This document shows, piece by piece, positions 1-8,866 of a stretch of DNA of 64,000 nucleotides (positions are counted from its first letter, which is position 1; every line of letters starts with the position of its first letter). The DNA comes from Achromobacter arsenitoxydans SY8 (GTDB lineage Bacteria; Pseudomonadota; Gammaproteobacteria; Burkholderiales; Burkholderiaceae_B), in contig NZ_AGUF01000001.1 of NCBI RefSeq assembly GCF_000236785.1, forward strand, positions 88,424 to 152,423. The letters are read 5' to 3'. Under the pieces are notes generated by a model that made no database searches, was not told the origin of the DNA, and worked only from the letters and a program-made list of their open reading frames with translations. The translations under genes were made by a program, and so were the position numbers.

Positions 1-121
1 GCAACGGCTCATAAAATTTGCGGCAGGCAGTCTGATTCATTTCCCCCGCTTTGGGCGGATTATGCCATCGCCGCATTGCGCGACGGCGCCGGGCTGCCCT
101 TCACGCTTTCAAGGAATCACC

Positions 122-1321
122 ATGTCGAACTCTTCGGCGGCCGGGGCAATGCCCGCGGCCAGCGGAGCCGTGCGCTCCGTATTCTTGACGACGCTGCCAT
201 TGACGCTGGCGGTGTTCATCGGATTTTTCATGATCGGCCTGCCCATGCCCGTACTGCCCTTGTATGTGGACGGCGTGCTGGCGTTGGGCGCGCTTGCGGT
301 CGGCGTCGTCGCGGGTCTGCAATTCGCCGCGGCGCTGTTGTCGAGGGCTGGCGCGGGGGCGGTGGCCGACCGCCGGGGCCCCAAGCGCGCGATGATTTTG
401 GGACTTGTCCTGGGCTCGGCAGCGGGCCTGTTCTATCTCCTGGCAGCCGGCATGGCGGCCCGGCCGTCAGCCGCGTATGCCGCGCTTCTGGCAGGCCGCG
501 CGGCGATGGGATGCGCGGAAAGCCTGATCGTCACAGGGGCGCTGAGCTGGGGCGTGGCCTTGGTGGGGCCGCAGAACGCGGGCCGCGTCATGGCCTGGGT
601 GGGTGTGGCCATCTACGCCGCCTTCGCGCTGGGCGCGCCCGCCGGGATGCGGCTGTATTCCGTCACCGGGTTCGCGGGCATCGCATCGGCCACCGTGCTG
701 ATTCCCCTGGCCGCGTTGGCGCTGGTTCTGCCGCAACGCGCGCCGCAAGCGGCTGGCGGCGTGCGTCCGCCCTTCTACCGCGTCCTCGGCATGGTCTGGC
801 TGCCCGGCCTGGGGCTGGCTTTGTCCAGCGTGGGATTCGGCATGATCACGGCCTTCGTGAGCCTGCTCTTCCAGGATCGCGGTTGGGACGGCGCGGCGTG
901 GATGTTCACGGCGTTCGGGGCCGGCTTCATTCTGGCGCGCGTGTTCTTTGCGGGGCTGCCGGACAGGCTGGGCGGCGCACGGGTGGCGACGGCCTGCGTG
1001 TTGTTCGAAGCCGCCGGCCAGTGGCTGATATGGGGTGGCGGCTCGCCTGGCTGGGCATTCGCGGGCGCCGTGCTGACCGGCGCGGGCTATTCGCTGGCGT
1101 TTCCAGCTTTCGGCGTGGAGGCGGTGCGCCGCGCGCCGCCGGCAAGCCGCGGGACAGCCATGGGCGCGTATGTGGCCTTCCTGGACGTGGCCTTGGGCCT
1201 GGGCAGCCCGGCGGCGGGATGGCTGGCCGGCTTTCGCGGGTATGGCGCGGTATTCGCGCTGGGCGGAACCTGCGCGCTGGCCGCCGTGGCCGTGGGCGTG
1301 GCGTTGCGGGGCAAGCGCTGA
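122..1321 (+). CDS. MFS transporter, YhhS/arabinose-efflux-like
   Basis: Major facilitator superfamily permease of 399 residues, the usual length for a 12-helix MFS exporter. The inner membrane is the expected site; the substrate cannot be read from sequence. The motif DRRGPKRA after the second helix is the loop 2-3 signature (MFS motif A). A longer reading frame begins at 62, but the ATG at 122 is preceded by AAGGAATCACC, a usable ribosome binding site, and the residues before it do not look like protein. The overall pattern resembles the YhhS/UPF0226 group, which is a family-level inference. It faces ribB tail to tail. Confidence 0.8.
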   Translation: MSNSSAAGAMPAASGAVRSVFLTTLPLTLAVFIGFFMIGLPMPVLPLYVDGVLALGALAVGVVAGLQFAAALLSRAGAGAVADRRGPKRAMILGLVLGSAAGLFYLLAAGMAARPSAAYAALLAGRAAMGCAESLIVTGALSWGVALVGPQNAGRVMAWVGVAIYAAFALGAPAGMRLYSVTGFAGIASATVLIPLAALALVLPQRAPQAAGGVRPPFYRVLGMVWLPGLGLALSSVGFGMITAFVSLLFQDRGWDGAAWMFTAFGAGFILARVFFAGLPDRLGGARVATACVLFEAAGQWLIWGGGSPGWAFAGAVLTGAGYSLAFPAFGVEAVRRAPPASRGTAMGAYVAFLDVALGLGSPAAGWLAGFRGYGAVFALGGTCALAAVAVGVALRGKR

Positions 1322-1322
1322 A

Positions 1323-1353
1323 GACTGCGCCCGCGGATTTCGCGAGCGCAGTC
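1323..1353. terminator. Inverted repeat between convergent genes
   Basis: GACTGCGC at 1323-1330 pairs with GCGCAGTC at 1346-1353, two bases after the stop of the MFS gene and just before the stop of ribB on the other strand. There is no clear T-run, so a terminator role is only inferred from its position. Confidence 0.35.
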
Positions 1354-1367
1354 CCGCCAGGTCATGG

Positions 1368-2087
1368 TCAGACGGTGGCCGCCATTTCCAGGACTTCGTC
1401 GTCGATGGCTTCGGCCTGGCCGTCTTTCAGCTGTTGCAGATGATCAGCCAGTTCGGCGATGGTCAGCGCCACCAGGCCGTGCTGCGCGGCGTAACGCTCA
1501 AGCGACGCGCCGCGCATCATCGTGCCGTCGGCGTTCATGAGTTCGCACAGCACGCCAGCGGGACGCAGGCCGGCCAGGACGGCCAGGTCGACCGACCCCT
1601 CCGTGTGGCCGCGGCGCGTCAGCACGCCGCCGGGTTGGGCGCGCAGCGGGAACACGTGGCCCGGGCTGACGATGTCGTCGGCCTGCGCCGTCGGCGCGAT
1701 GGCGGCGCGGATGGTGGTGACGCGATCGACGGCGGACACGCCGGTGCTCACGCCCTCGCGCGCTTCGATCGACACCGTGAAGGCGGTGGCGTAGCGGCTC
1801 TGGTTGCGCTGGACCATGGGGGCCAGTTCCAGACGGTCGAGGGTTTCTCCAGGCAGGCAGAGGCAGACGATGCCGCTGCCGTCGCGGATCAGCTGGGCCA
1901 TGACGGGCACGGTCAGCTTGTCGGCCGCGACGATCAGGTCCGCTTCGTTTTCGCGGTCGAAATCGTCCATGAGGATAATGGGCCGGCCCAGGCGCAGATG
2001 ATGCAGGGCGCGCTGCAAACGGGCGGCGAAGGGCTGCGACGCAAGGCTGGGGATGGGGGACTGCTGGGTAAGGGCAACGTTGGACAT
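1368..2087 (-). CDS. ribB: 3,4-dihydroxy-2-butanone-4-phosphate synthase
   Basis: RibB converts ribulose 5-phosphate to 3,4-dihydroxy-2-butanone 4-phosphate plus formate, supplying the four-carbon unit of riboflavin. The 239-residue product has the acidic loop [12 protein letters not shown] near residue 40, which binds the magnesium and substrate, and the conserved [11 protein letters not shown] near residue 170. It ends without a GTP cyclohydrolase II domain, so it is the single-function form. The ATG at 2087 is chosen because homology begins there; an upstream extension would run into the riboswitch. Expression is very probably controlled by the FMN riboswitch directly upstream, as expected for a stand-alone ribB copy. 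Confidence 0.95.
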   Translation of the reverse strand: MSNVALTQQSPIPSLASQPFAARLQRALHHLRLGRPIILMDDFDRENEADLIVAADKLTVPVMAQLIRDGSGIVCLCLPGETLDRLELAPMVQRNQSRYATAFTVSIEAREGVSTGVSAVDRVTTIRAAIAPTAQADDIVSPGHVFPLRAQPGGVLTRRGHTEGSVDLAVLAGLRPAGVLCELMNADGTMMRGASLERYAAQHGLVALTIAELADHLQQLKDGQAEAIDDEVLEMAATV

Positions 2088-2205
2088 TGAAACGCTCTCG
2101 CAAATGAAAGGGGCGAAAAACGTTTCAGGGCTAATCGACAGCCGAACGCAATACGGCCAAGTCGGGCGCAAGCGCGCCCGGGGCAGCCGTGTGTGTGCCG
2201 GCACA

Positions 2206-2350
2206 TCTTCTCTTATCCGGACTATGACCGTCGGCCCTGGCATCTCACCAGATCTGCTGACCCCGGATCCTTGCGGAATCCGGGCGCTCGCGGGCTCGCC
2301 ACATTGCATGGCATACCGCCGGTGGGGAATTGCACCCCGCCCTGAAGACG
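2206..2350 (-). promoter_or_regulatory. FMN riboswitch (RFN element)
   Basis: Read on the minus strand, the leader of ribB carries the conserved RFN blocks in order: CTTCAGGGCGGGGTGCAATT, CCCCACCGGCGGTA, AGCCCGCGAGCG, GTCAGCAGATCTGGTGAGA and CCAGGGCCGACGGTCATAGT, ending in CCGGATAAGAGAAG. The element lies about 120 bases before the ribB start. By family knowledge it senses flavin mononucleotide and shuts off ribB when flavin is plentiful; the expression platform between 2088 and 2205 was not resolved. Confidence 0.96.
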
Positions 2351-2463
2351 TACTGCATATCGTGTTAACGACCGGTCGATTGTACGCCTGTCCGGACGGA
2401 CGGATTGAATATGCCTATTGCAGTTGTGGTTTTCGGAAAATGGAAGCCTGGCCCCGGTTTCCG

Positions 2464-2982
2464 TCAGGCCGCTGCGTCGGCCTTGGCCGCGCCGGCCTTC
2501 TTGGCCTTCTTCGCGGGCAGGGCGAGCATCGTGCCGCGGCAGGGCGGCGTGCCGCACAGGCAGCGGTAGCCGTCCTTGAGCGCCTTGGTGATGCGCCCGT
2601 CCAGGACCAGGCCGTAGTCGTACGACAGTTCCGTGCCGCGCGGGATGTCTTGCAGCGCGACAATGTAGACGCGCTTGCCGTGCTTGCCTTCCTGGGCTTC
2701 GCAGTTGGGCTCGCAGGAATGGTTGATCCAGCGCGCGTCGTTGCCCTGATCGCCGCCGTCGATGACGCGGCCGGTGCTGAGCGCGAAGAAGAACGTGTGG
2801 AAGGGATCGTCCGGATTGGTGGGATGGCGGCGGTCGGCTTCCTTGGCGCTGATGCGTTCGCCGCCGTACTCGATGATGCGCGTGCCTGCGGGGATCTTGC
2901 GGGCGGCGAAGACGCCGTTGCCGTGCAGCTTGGAACGGCGGACGACATGCCAGGGCTTGATCGGGGTGTCTTCGTTGGTCAT
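2464..2982 (-). CDS. SET-domain protein-lysine methyltransferase
   Basis: The 172-residue protein is almost entirely a SET domain, the fold used by eukaryotic histone lysine methyltransferases with S-adenosylmethionine as donor. Visible marks are GNGVFA near residue 21, the core motif NHSCEPNC at 87-94, the catalytic YDY near 122, and a post-SET cysteine cluster (CLCG...CRG) near 139-146 that normally binds zinc with the core cysteine. It ends in a lysine/alanine-rich tail. Single-domain SET proteins occur in several bacteria; the substrate here is unknown. No convincing ribosome binding site precedes the ATG, which is still the best start because SET homology follows at once. Confidence 0.88.
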   Translation of the reverse strand: MTNEDTPIKPWHVVRRSKLHGNGVFAARKIPAGTRIIEYGGERISAKEADRRHPTNPDDPFHTFFFALSTGRVIDGGDQGNDARWINHSCEPNCEAQEGKHGKRVYIVALQDIPRGTELSYDYGLVLDGRITKALKDGYRCLCGTPPCRGTMLALPAKKAKKAGAAKADAAA

Positions 2983-3089
2983 TGAGCGAGGAGTGTGGCG
3001 GTGAGACGAAACAGAATTATATCGGCGGCTTTTTTGCGCGATGACAGGCGTATAGTGTGCGCCGCCTCGTCCCTCTCTTGATATCTATC

Positions 3090-4010
3090 ATGATCGTCCG
3101 TCCGCGTCCCTCCGCGCTGGCCTTGTTCTTTGTATTGCGCGGTTCCATCATCCCGCGCATCCTCAGCAGGATCATCGTCATCACGCTGCTCTCCTGCGTG
3201 GTGGTGTGGATGTACCACCACCAATGGTTCTCGCCCGCGCACCTGACCGCAGTGCCGTTTTCGCTCTTCGGACTGGCTTTGTCGGTCTTCATGGGCTTTC
3301 GCAACAACGTCTGCTACGACCGCTGGTGGGAGGCCCGCAAGCAGTGGGGCGACCTGATCGTGCAGGCGCGCAGCCTGGCGCGCGAAAGCGCGGTGCTGCT
3401 GGCGGCCAGCACCGCCAATCCCGTGCAGGAACGGCTGGTGCGGCGCTGCATCGGCTTTGGCTACGGCCTGGCGGCGCGCCTGCGCGGGCAGGACATGGTC
3501 GAGGCCGTGCGGCCCTGGGTGCAGCAGGACGAGCTGGACACGCTGGCCGGCTGCCGCAACGTGCCCGACGCCCTGCTCATGGCGATCAACCGCGACCTGG
3601 CGGCCTGCCTGCGCCGCGGCGAAATCAGCGACATCCTTTATCAGGGCCTGACCCAGCGCGTGGCGCAGTGCGCCGCGATCCAGGCCGCCTGTGAACGCAT
3701 CAAGTTCACGCCCTGTCCCTTCGCCTATTCCCTGCTGCTGCACCGCACGGCGTGGCTGTTCTGTCTGCTGCTGCCCTTCGGCCTGGTGGGCACGCTGGAA
3801 TTCCTGACGCCGGTGGCGGTCACCATCGTCGCGTACACCTTCTTCGGCCTGGACGCGCTGGGCGACGAGCTGGAAGATCCTTTCGGCATGGATGAGAACG
3901 ACCTGCCGCTGACGGCGCTGGCCCGGGTGATCGAGATCGACCTGCTGGAAGGCCTGGGCGTGCGGCCCCTGCCGGAAGCCGCCGTGCCGGTGGACTACGT
4001 GTTGCGCTAG
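3090..4010 (+). CDS. Bestrophin-like anion channel (YneE/UPF0187 family)
   Basis: A 306-residue membrane protein with the bacterial bestrophin signature FRNNVCYDRWWEARKQWGDL near residues 69-88, followed by two later hydrophobic hairpins and FFGLDALGDELEDPFG near 252-267, the acidic motif conserved in the family. Family members form pentameric chloride or cation channels in the inner membrane; the physiological role in bacteria is not settled. The reading frame opens slightly earlier, but the ATG at 3090 gives the usual family length. It is transcribed alone, convergent with the Lrp-type gene. Confidence 0.85.
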   Translation: MIVRPRPSALALFFVLRGSIIPRILSRIIVITLLSCVVVWMYHHQWFSPAHLTAVPFSLFGLALSVFMGFRNNVCYDRWWEARKQWGDLIVQARSLARESAVLLAASTANPVQERLVRRCIGFGYGLAARLRGQDMVEAVRPWVQQDELDTLAGCRNVPDALLMAINRDLAACLRRGEISDILYQGLTQRVAQCAAIQAACERIKFTPCPFAYSLLLHRTAWLFCLLLPFGLVGTLEFLTPVAVTIVAYTFFGLDALGDELEDPFGMDENDLPLTALARVIEIDLLEGLGVRPLPEAAVPVDYVLR

Positions 4011-4033
4011 TGCGCTCGGCGGCCCGGCTTGGC

Positions 4034-4504
4034 TCAGCCCTGCGGGCCGGTCAGCGGCAGCTTGGTTTCCTTCAGCCGGCGCAGCACGAAGCAGGATTTG
4101 CTGTGCCGGATGCCCGGGATCCGATAAAGCTGTTCGCGCAGCAGGCGTTCGTAGTCCCGGGTGTCGCGCACGGCGATGCGGATGTAATAGTCGTAGTCGC
4201 CCGACACCAGGAACGCCTCCAGCACCTCGGGAATCTGCGCCAGCGCCCGGCCGAATTCGTAGAGCGTTTCCTCGCTGTGGCTTTCCAGGGTCACATGGAC
4301 GATGACGGTGTCCATGAACCCCAGGCTGGCCGGGTCGATGTCCACGGTGTAGCCGCGGATCACCCCGGCGCCCTCCATGCGCTTGATGCGGTTCCAGCAC
4401 GGCGTGGACGACAGCCCGACCGCCGCGCCGATGTCGTTCAGGCTGGCGCGGGCGTTGTCCTGCAGCACCTTCAGGATGGCCAGATCAAACTTGTCTAGGT
4501 TCAT
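4034..4504 (-). CDS. Lrp/AsnC-family transcriptional regulator
   Basis: The 156-residue protein has the two-part Lrp layout: an N-terminal helix-turn-helix (LDKFDLAILKVLQDNARAS through SSTPCWNRIKRME, about residues 3-43) and a C-terminal RAM ligand-binding domain with the GDYDYYIRI motif near 101-109. Such proteins form octamers that sense amino acids. It is divergent from the acetolactate-synthase-type gene, with 93 bases between them, a common sign that it regulates that neighbour and itself. The start at 4504 follows a GAGG site; inverted repeats cover this region. Confidence 0.9.
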   Translation of the reverse strand: MNLDKFDLAILKVLQDNARASLNDIGAAVGLSSTPCWNRIKRMEGAGVIRGYTVDIDPASLGFMDTVIVHVTLESHSEETLYEFGRALAQIPEVLEAFLVSGDYDYYIRIAVRDTRDYERLLREQLYRIPGIRHSKSCFVLRRLKETKLPLTGPQG

Positions 4505-4507
4505 TTT

Positions 4508-4559
4508 CTTTGATTCCTCAAAATCAAAGACGAATTTACTGCTTCCAGCGGGAATTCGT
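4508..4559. promoter_or_regulatory. Two inverted repeats in the Lrp/ALS divergent promoter
   Basis: CTTTGATT (4508-4515) and AATCAAAG (4522-4529) form a perfect 8-bp repeat with a 6-base spacer that overlaps the ribosome binding region of the Lrp-type gene. Directly beside it, ACGAATT (4530-4536) and AATTCGT (4553-4559) form a second repeat. Placement and AT-richness fit operator sites for the regulator; binding is inferred. Confidence 0.5.
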
Positions 4560-4597
4560 GGAAAAGAAGATAAAAATTCTTCGGGTCTACGAATAAG

Positions 4598-6415
4598 ATG
4601 GATAGCATGAACGATCGCCTGCACTCCACCGCCGCCGCCGCGCTTGCCGCCACCGAATGTCCTCCTGAAAACGGGGCCAAGATCCTGCTCGACACGCTGA
4701 TTGCGCACGGCGTGGATACGGTTTTCGGGTATCCGGGGGGCGCCGTCCTGCCGCTGTACGACGCGCTGTACGCCGAGCCGCGCCTGCGTCACGTGCTGGT
4801 GCGGCACGAACAGGCCGCCGTCCATGCCGCCGAAGGCTATGCCCGCACCACCGGCCGCACGGGCGTGGTGTTCGTCACCTCGGGCCCCGGCATGGCCAAC
4901 ACCACGTCGGGCCTGCTGGACGCCATGTGCGATTCGATCCCGGTGCTCTGCATCAGCGGCCAGGTCGCTACCGCGGCCATCGGCACCGACGCCTTCCAGG
5001 AATGCGACGCCATTGGCATCTCGCGCTCCGTGACCAAGTGGAACACCCAGATCCGCGCCGTCGACGACGTGGCCGGCGTGGTGTCGCGCGCCTTTGAACT
5101 GACTCGCCAGGGCCGTCCGGGCCCGGTGCTGGTGGACTTCCCCAAGGATGTGCAACTGGCCTCGCCGCGCGAGGACGACGACGGGCTGCCCTCGCAGCAG
5201 AAGCTGGCCGCGCTGCGCGCCCGCCGCCAGTCGGGCAAGCTGGCCGCCAAGCTGCCGCAGTCTGCCGTGCGCCGCGCCGCCGCGCTGATCGCCCAGGCCA
5301 AGCGTCCCATCTTCTATGGCGGCGGCGGGCTGGTGAACGCGGGCCCCGAGGCATGCGCCGCCTTCACGGACCTGGTGCGGCATACGGGCGCGCCCTGCAC
5401 GCTGACGCTGATGGGCCTGGGGGCGTTCCCCGCGTCCGACCCGCAATTCGTGGGCATGCTGGGCATGCACGGCACCGTCGAGGCCAACCTGGCGATGCAC
5501 AACTCCGACCTGGTGGTCTGCATCGGCGCCCGCTTCGACGACCGCATCACCGGCAAGCTGTCCGAATTCTGCCCGCACGCCCGCAAGATCCATATCGACA
5601 TTGATCCCGCGTCGATCAACAAGGTGGTGCGCGTGGACGTGGCGCTGGTGGGCGATTGCCTGCCGCTGGTGCGCGCGCTGCGCGCCGAGCTGGGCGACAC
5701 GCCGCTGGATCCGGCGCGGCTGGCGCCGTGGTTCAAGCGCATCGACGCCTGGCGCGCGCAGGACTGCCTGGGCTACGAGCCCGCGGCCGACGCCATCCTG
5801 CCCCAGCACCTGATGTCGCGCCTGAACGCCGCGCTGGCGGGCCGGGACGCCATCGTCTCCACCGACGTCGGCCAGCACCAGATGTGGGCCGCGCAGTATC
5901 TGCGCTTCGACCGGCCGAACCGCTGGCTGACTTCAGGCGGCGCGGGCACCATGGGATATGGCGTGCCTGCCGCCATCGGCGCGCAGGTCGCGCATCCCGA
6001 CAAGACCGTGGTCTGCGTCAGCGGCGACGCGTCGGTGCTGATGAACATCCAGGAACTGTCCACCGCCATGCAGCACCAGACGCCCGTGAAGGTCGTGCTG
6101 TGCAACAACGGCTACATGGGCATGGTGCGGCAATGGCAGGAATTGATCCACGGCGGCCGCTACAGCCACAGCTACAACGCGTCGCTGCCGGATTTCGTGG
6201 CGCTGGCCCGCGCCTTCGGCTGGGGCGCGGCGCGGGTGGAAGACCCGGCCAAGCTGGATGCCGCGCTGGCCGAGTGCCTGGCGCATGACGGGCCGTATTT
6301 CCTGGACGTGGCCGTTACCGCGCAGGAAAACTGCTTCCCGATGATGCCCGCCGGGCACGGGCATCAGAAGATGATGCTGGCTGAAGGCGTCTGGTATCAG
6401 GACGAGACGACCTGA
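4598..6415 (+). CDS. Acetolactate synthase-type thiamine-diphosphate enzyme, large subunit
   Basis: 605 residues with the three-domain build of acetohydroxyacid synthase catalytic subunits: N-terminal Pyr domain with [15 protein letters not shown] and the catalytic glutamate in [16 protein letters not shown], a central FAD/transhydrogenase-like domain, and a C-terminal PP domain with GDASVLMN...[11 protein letters not shown] binding ThDP and magnesium. The expected reaction joins two pyruvates, or pyruvate and 2-oxobutyrate, towards branched-chain amino acids. No small regulatory subunit gene lies next to it, unlike ilvBN operons, so this may be an extra isozyme under its own Lrp-type regulator. 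A catabolic or altered substrate role cannot be excluded. Confidence 0.85.
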   Translation: MDSMNDRLHSTAAAALAATECPPENGAKILLDTLIAHGVDTVFGYPGGAVLPLYDALYAEPRLRHVLVRHEQAAVHAAEGYARTTGRTGVVFVTSGPGMANTTSGLLDAMCDSIPVLCISGQVATAAIGTDAFQECDAIGISRSVTKWNTQIRAVDDVAGVVSRAFELTRQGRPGPVLVDFPKDVQLASPREDDDGLPSQQKLAALRARRQSGKLAAKLPQSAVRRAAALIAQAKRPIFYGGGGLVNAGPEACAAFTDLVRHTGAPCTLTLMGLGAFPASDPQFVGMLGMHGTVEANLAMHNSDLVVCIGARFDDRITGKLSEFCPHARKIHIDIDPASINKVVRVDVALVGDCLPLVRALRAELGDTPLDPARLAPWFKRIDAWRAQDCLGYEPAADAILPQHLMSRLNAALAGRDAIVSTDVGQHQMWAAQYLRFDRPNRWLTSGGAGTMGYGVPAAIGAQVAHPDKTVVCVSGDASVLMNIQELSTAMQHQTPVKVVLCNNGYMGMVRQWQELIHGGRYSHSYNASLPDFVALARAFGWGAARVEDPAKLDAALAECLAHDGPYFLDVAVTAQENCFPMMPAGHGHQKMMLAEGVWYQDETT

Positions 6416-6433
6416 GCGAAGCTGGCGCGGCGC

Positions 6434-7231
6434 TCAGAACTGGATGGACAATCCGCCGTCCACGACCAGCACGTGACCATTGACGTATGACGCCGCGGGC
6501 GACGCCAGGAACACGGCGGCGCCCGCGATTTCTTCGGGTTCGCCCCAGCGGCCGGTCGGGTTGCGCGCGGCGATGCGCGGACCGAACTGCGGATCCGCGA
6601 CCATTTCCGCGTTGGTTTCGGTGGCGAAGGTGCCCGGCGCGATGGCGTTGCTGGTGATGTGGTGGCCCCCGAATTCCGCCGCCAGCGCGCGCACCATGCC
6701 GGTCAGGCCCTGCTTGGCGGCCGGATAGACCGCGTCGCCCGCGCGCGCCAGTTCTCCCACCACCGATGTGATCGCGATCAGGCGTCCGCCGCCCTGGCGC
6801 ATCATGCGTTCGGCCGCGTACTTGGCCAGCAGCATGCCGGCCACGAGGTCGGTGTCGATGAGCTCGCGGATTTCAGCGGGGCTGGTGTTGCGCAGGGTCT
6901 TGCGGTTGCGCGCGCCCACGTTATTGACCAGGACGTCCAGGCGGCCGTGCTCGTCGTCGATGCGCCGGTAGGCCGCTTCCATGGCCGCGTCGTCGCTCAC
7001 GTCAAACGGCAGCGGGTGCGCATCCAGGCCGGCGCCGGCCAGTTCCGCCACGGCGCTGTTGACGGCATCGGCGTTGCGTCCGTTGATCAGCACGCGTGCG
7101 CCGCAGCCCGCCAGCGCCCGCGCGATGCAGAAGCCCAGCCCGCGGGCCGAGCCGGTCACCAGCGCCACCTGTCCCGTCAGGTCGAAGTTGCGCAGATACG
7201 GTAGTGTCGTCATCAATCCAGTTCCGTTCAT
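6434..7231 (-). CDS. SDR-family oxidoreductase (gluconate 5-dehydrogenase-like)
   Basis: Classical short-chain dehydrogenase of 265 residues. It has the nucleotide-binding TGSARGLG near the N terminus, NNVG, the catalytic YPAAK motif and the closing VNGHVLVVDGG. Order and spacing resemble gluconate 5-dehydrogenase (IdnO/Gno) and 3-oxoacyl-reductase types, so the substrate is open. The ATG at 7231 overlaps the stop of the ABC permease (ATGA) and has GGAG eight bases upstream; an inner ATG at 7213 is the alternative. It is the last gene of the ABC importer operon, so its substrate may be the imported compound or a product of it. Confidence 0.8.
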   Translation of the reverse strand: MNGTGLMTTLPYLRNFDLTGQVALVTGSARGLGFCIARALAGCGARVLINGRNADAVNSAVAELAGAGLDAHPLPFDVSDDAAMEAAYRRIDDEHGRLDVLVNNVGARNRKTLRNTSPAEIRELIDTDLVAGMLLAKYAAERMMRQGGGRLIAITSVVGELARAGDAVYPAAKQGLTGMVRALAAEFGGHHITSNAIAPGTFATETNAEMVADPQFGPRIAARNPTGRWGEPEEIAGAAVFLASPAASYVNGHVLVVDGGLSIQF

Positions 7232-8082
7232 TCCCTGAACTCCGGCGCCCAGTGCAGGAGCCGCCGTTCCAGCCATGTCACACAATAAACCAGCGCGATG
7301 CCGACGATCGACAGCAGCGTCACCGCCGCGAACATGTCGGTGGCGTTCAGGGTCGCCAGCGCGGTGATCATCAGATAGCCCATGCCGGTGGTGGAGCCCA
7401 CGAATTCCGCCAGCACCACGCCGATCAGCGCGAAGCTGATGGCATTGGGCAGCGCCGCGAAGGTCCAGGCTGCGGCCGTGGGGATGCGCACGCGCCACAG
7501 GATCTGGCGCGGCGATCCGCCCAGCGTGCGGCAGAAGTCGACGAGCTCGCGCTCCACGCTGCGCCCGCCCTTGTAGGTGTTGAAGAACACCAGGAAGAAC
7601 ACCACGAACCAAGACGTGACCACCTTGGACGCCAGGCCCAGCCCGAAGAACATGGTGATGAGCGGCACGAAGGCGATCCGCGGCATGGAGTTGAATGCCA
7701 CGATGAACGGGTTGAACACATCGGCCAGGAAGCGGCTGCGGCTGAGCGTCATGCCGACCACGAAGCCGCTGCCCACGCCCACCACCAGGCCGACCATCGT
7801 GGCCTGCAGCGTCAGCCACAAATGGGGCCACACGGAGCGCGGCCCGGGCTGCAGCCATTCCCACAGCCGGACGGCCACGCGCGAGGGCTGGCTGATGAAG
7901 AAGGGATCGAACAGCGTGTTCTGGGTGAACCAGGGAATGCGCGTGAGCGTCTCCCAGGAGCCCAGAATGGCCGCCAGGATCAGGACCTGCCACAGGGTGA
8001 TGCGCAGCCGGCGGGCGACGGCGGCGCGGCGGTCCAGGCGCAGCTGGTCCTGCAGGGAATCAGAAGTTTCAGTCGGAATCAT
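7228..8082 (-). CDS. ABC transporter permease, SsuC/TauC type
   Basis: Inner-membrane permease of 284 residues with about six hydrophobic segments and the cytoplasmic EAA-like loop (ELVDFCRTLGGSPRQILWRV near residue 180) that docks to the ATPase. The family imports sulfonates, taurine, nitrate or thiamine precursors. The ATG at 8082 starts 14 bases after the ATPase stop, and the gene's stop overlaps the start of the SDR gene, so the two are probably translationally coupled. Confidence 0.88.
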   Translation of the reverse strand: MIPTETSDSLQDQLRLDRRAAVARRLRITLWQVLILAAILGSWETLTRIPWFTQNTLFDPFFISQPSRVAVRLWEWLQPGPRSVWPHLWLTLQATMVGLVVGVGSGFVVGMTLSRSRFLADVFNPFIVAFNSMPRIAFVPLITMFFGLGLASKVVTSWFVVFFLVFFNTYKGGRSVERELVDFCRTLGGSPRQILWRVRIPTAAAWTFAALPNAISFALIGVVLAEFVGSTTGMGYLMITALATLNATDMFAAVTLLSIVGIALVYCVTWLERRLLHWAPEFRE

Positions 8083-8095
8083 GACGCGTAGGGAT

Positions 8096-8866
8096 TCAGG
8101 CGGCGGCGCGGAACTGCTGGCCCAGCACGCTCCAGAGGCTTTGCACGTGGGAGACGAACTGCGGCGTTTCACGCAGCGTGAAGACATCGCGCGGATGCGG
8201 AATCCGGATGCGCTCGTCCAGCAGCACACGGCTGGGCGGACCGGACAGCACCACCACGCGGTCGGACAGCAGGATGGCTTCGTCCAGGTCGTGCGTGACC
8301 ATGACGACGGTCTGGCCCAGCTTGCGCCAGATTTCCATGAGTTCGCGGTGCAGGTGGGTCTTGGTGTGCGTGTCCAGCGCGCCGAAGGGTTCGTCCAGCA
8401 GCAGGATGCGCGGCTCCACCGCCAGGCTCATCAGCAGCGCCACGCGCCGCCGCATGCCCCCGGACAACTGGTGCGGATAGGCGTCGGCAAAGGCGCTGAG
8501 ATGGCCAAGTTCCAGCAATTCGGCAACGCGGCGCTCGATCCTGTCGGCGGGCACGCCCTGGAATTTCAGGCCCAGCGCCACGTTCTTCCTGACGCTGAAC
8601 CAGGGCAGCAGCGTGTCCTTCTGGAAGATGTAGCCCAGCGCGGGCGGCACCTGACCGTCCACGACGCGGCCGTCCACGACGATGGATCCCGTGGTCGGGC
8701 GCAGAAAGCCGGCGATCATGTTCAGCAGCGTGCTCTTGCCGCAGCCCGAGGGGCCGACGATGGAGACGAACTCGCCCTCCTGGATCGCGAGGCTGACCTC
8801 GCCCACCGCGTGCGTCGTGCCCTGGCGCGACTGGTACGCCTTGCCTACCTTGTCCAGCGTGATCAT
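8096..8866 (-). CDS. ABC transporter ATP-binding protein, SsuB/TauB type
   Basis: 256-residue ATPase with Walker A GPSGCGKST near residue 38, Q-loop at FQKD, signature LSGGMRRRVAL, Walker B ILLLDEPFGALD and the switch histidine in VTHDLDEA. It energises the neighbouring permease. Its ATG shares one base with the stop of the substrate-binding gene (TGATG), a tight operon. The family is nitrate/sulfonate/taurine import, but the binding protein decides the substrate. Confidence 0.92.
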   Translation of the reverse strand: MITLDKVGKAYQSRQGTTHAVGEVSLAIQEGEFVSIVGPSGCGKSTLLNMIAGFLRPTTGSIVVDGRVVDGQVPPALGYIFQKDTLLPWFSVRKNVALGLKFQGVPADRIERRVAELLELGHLSAFADAYPHQLSGGMRRRVALLMSLAVEPRILLLDEPFGALDTHTKTHLHRELMEIWRKLGQTVVMVTHDLDEAILLSDRVVVLSGPPSRVLLDERIRIPHPRDVFTLRETPQFVSHVQSLWSVLGQQFRAAA

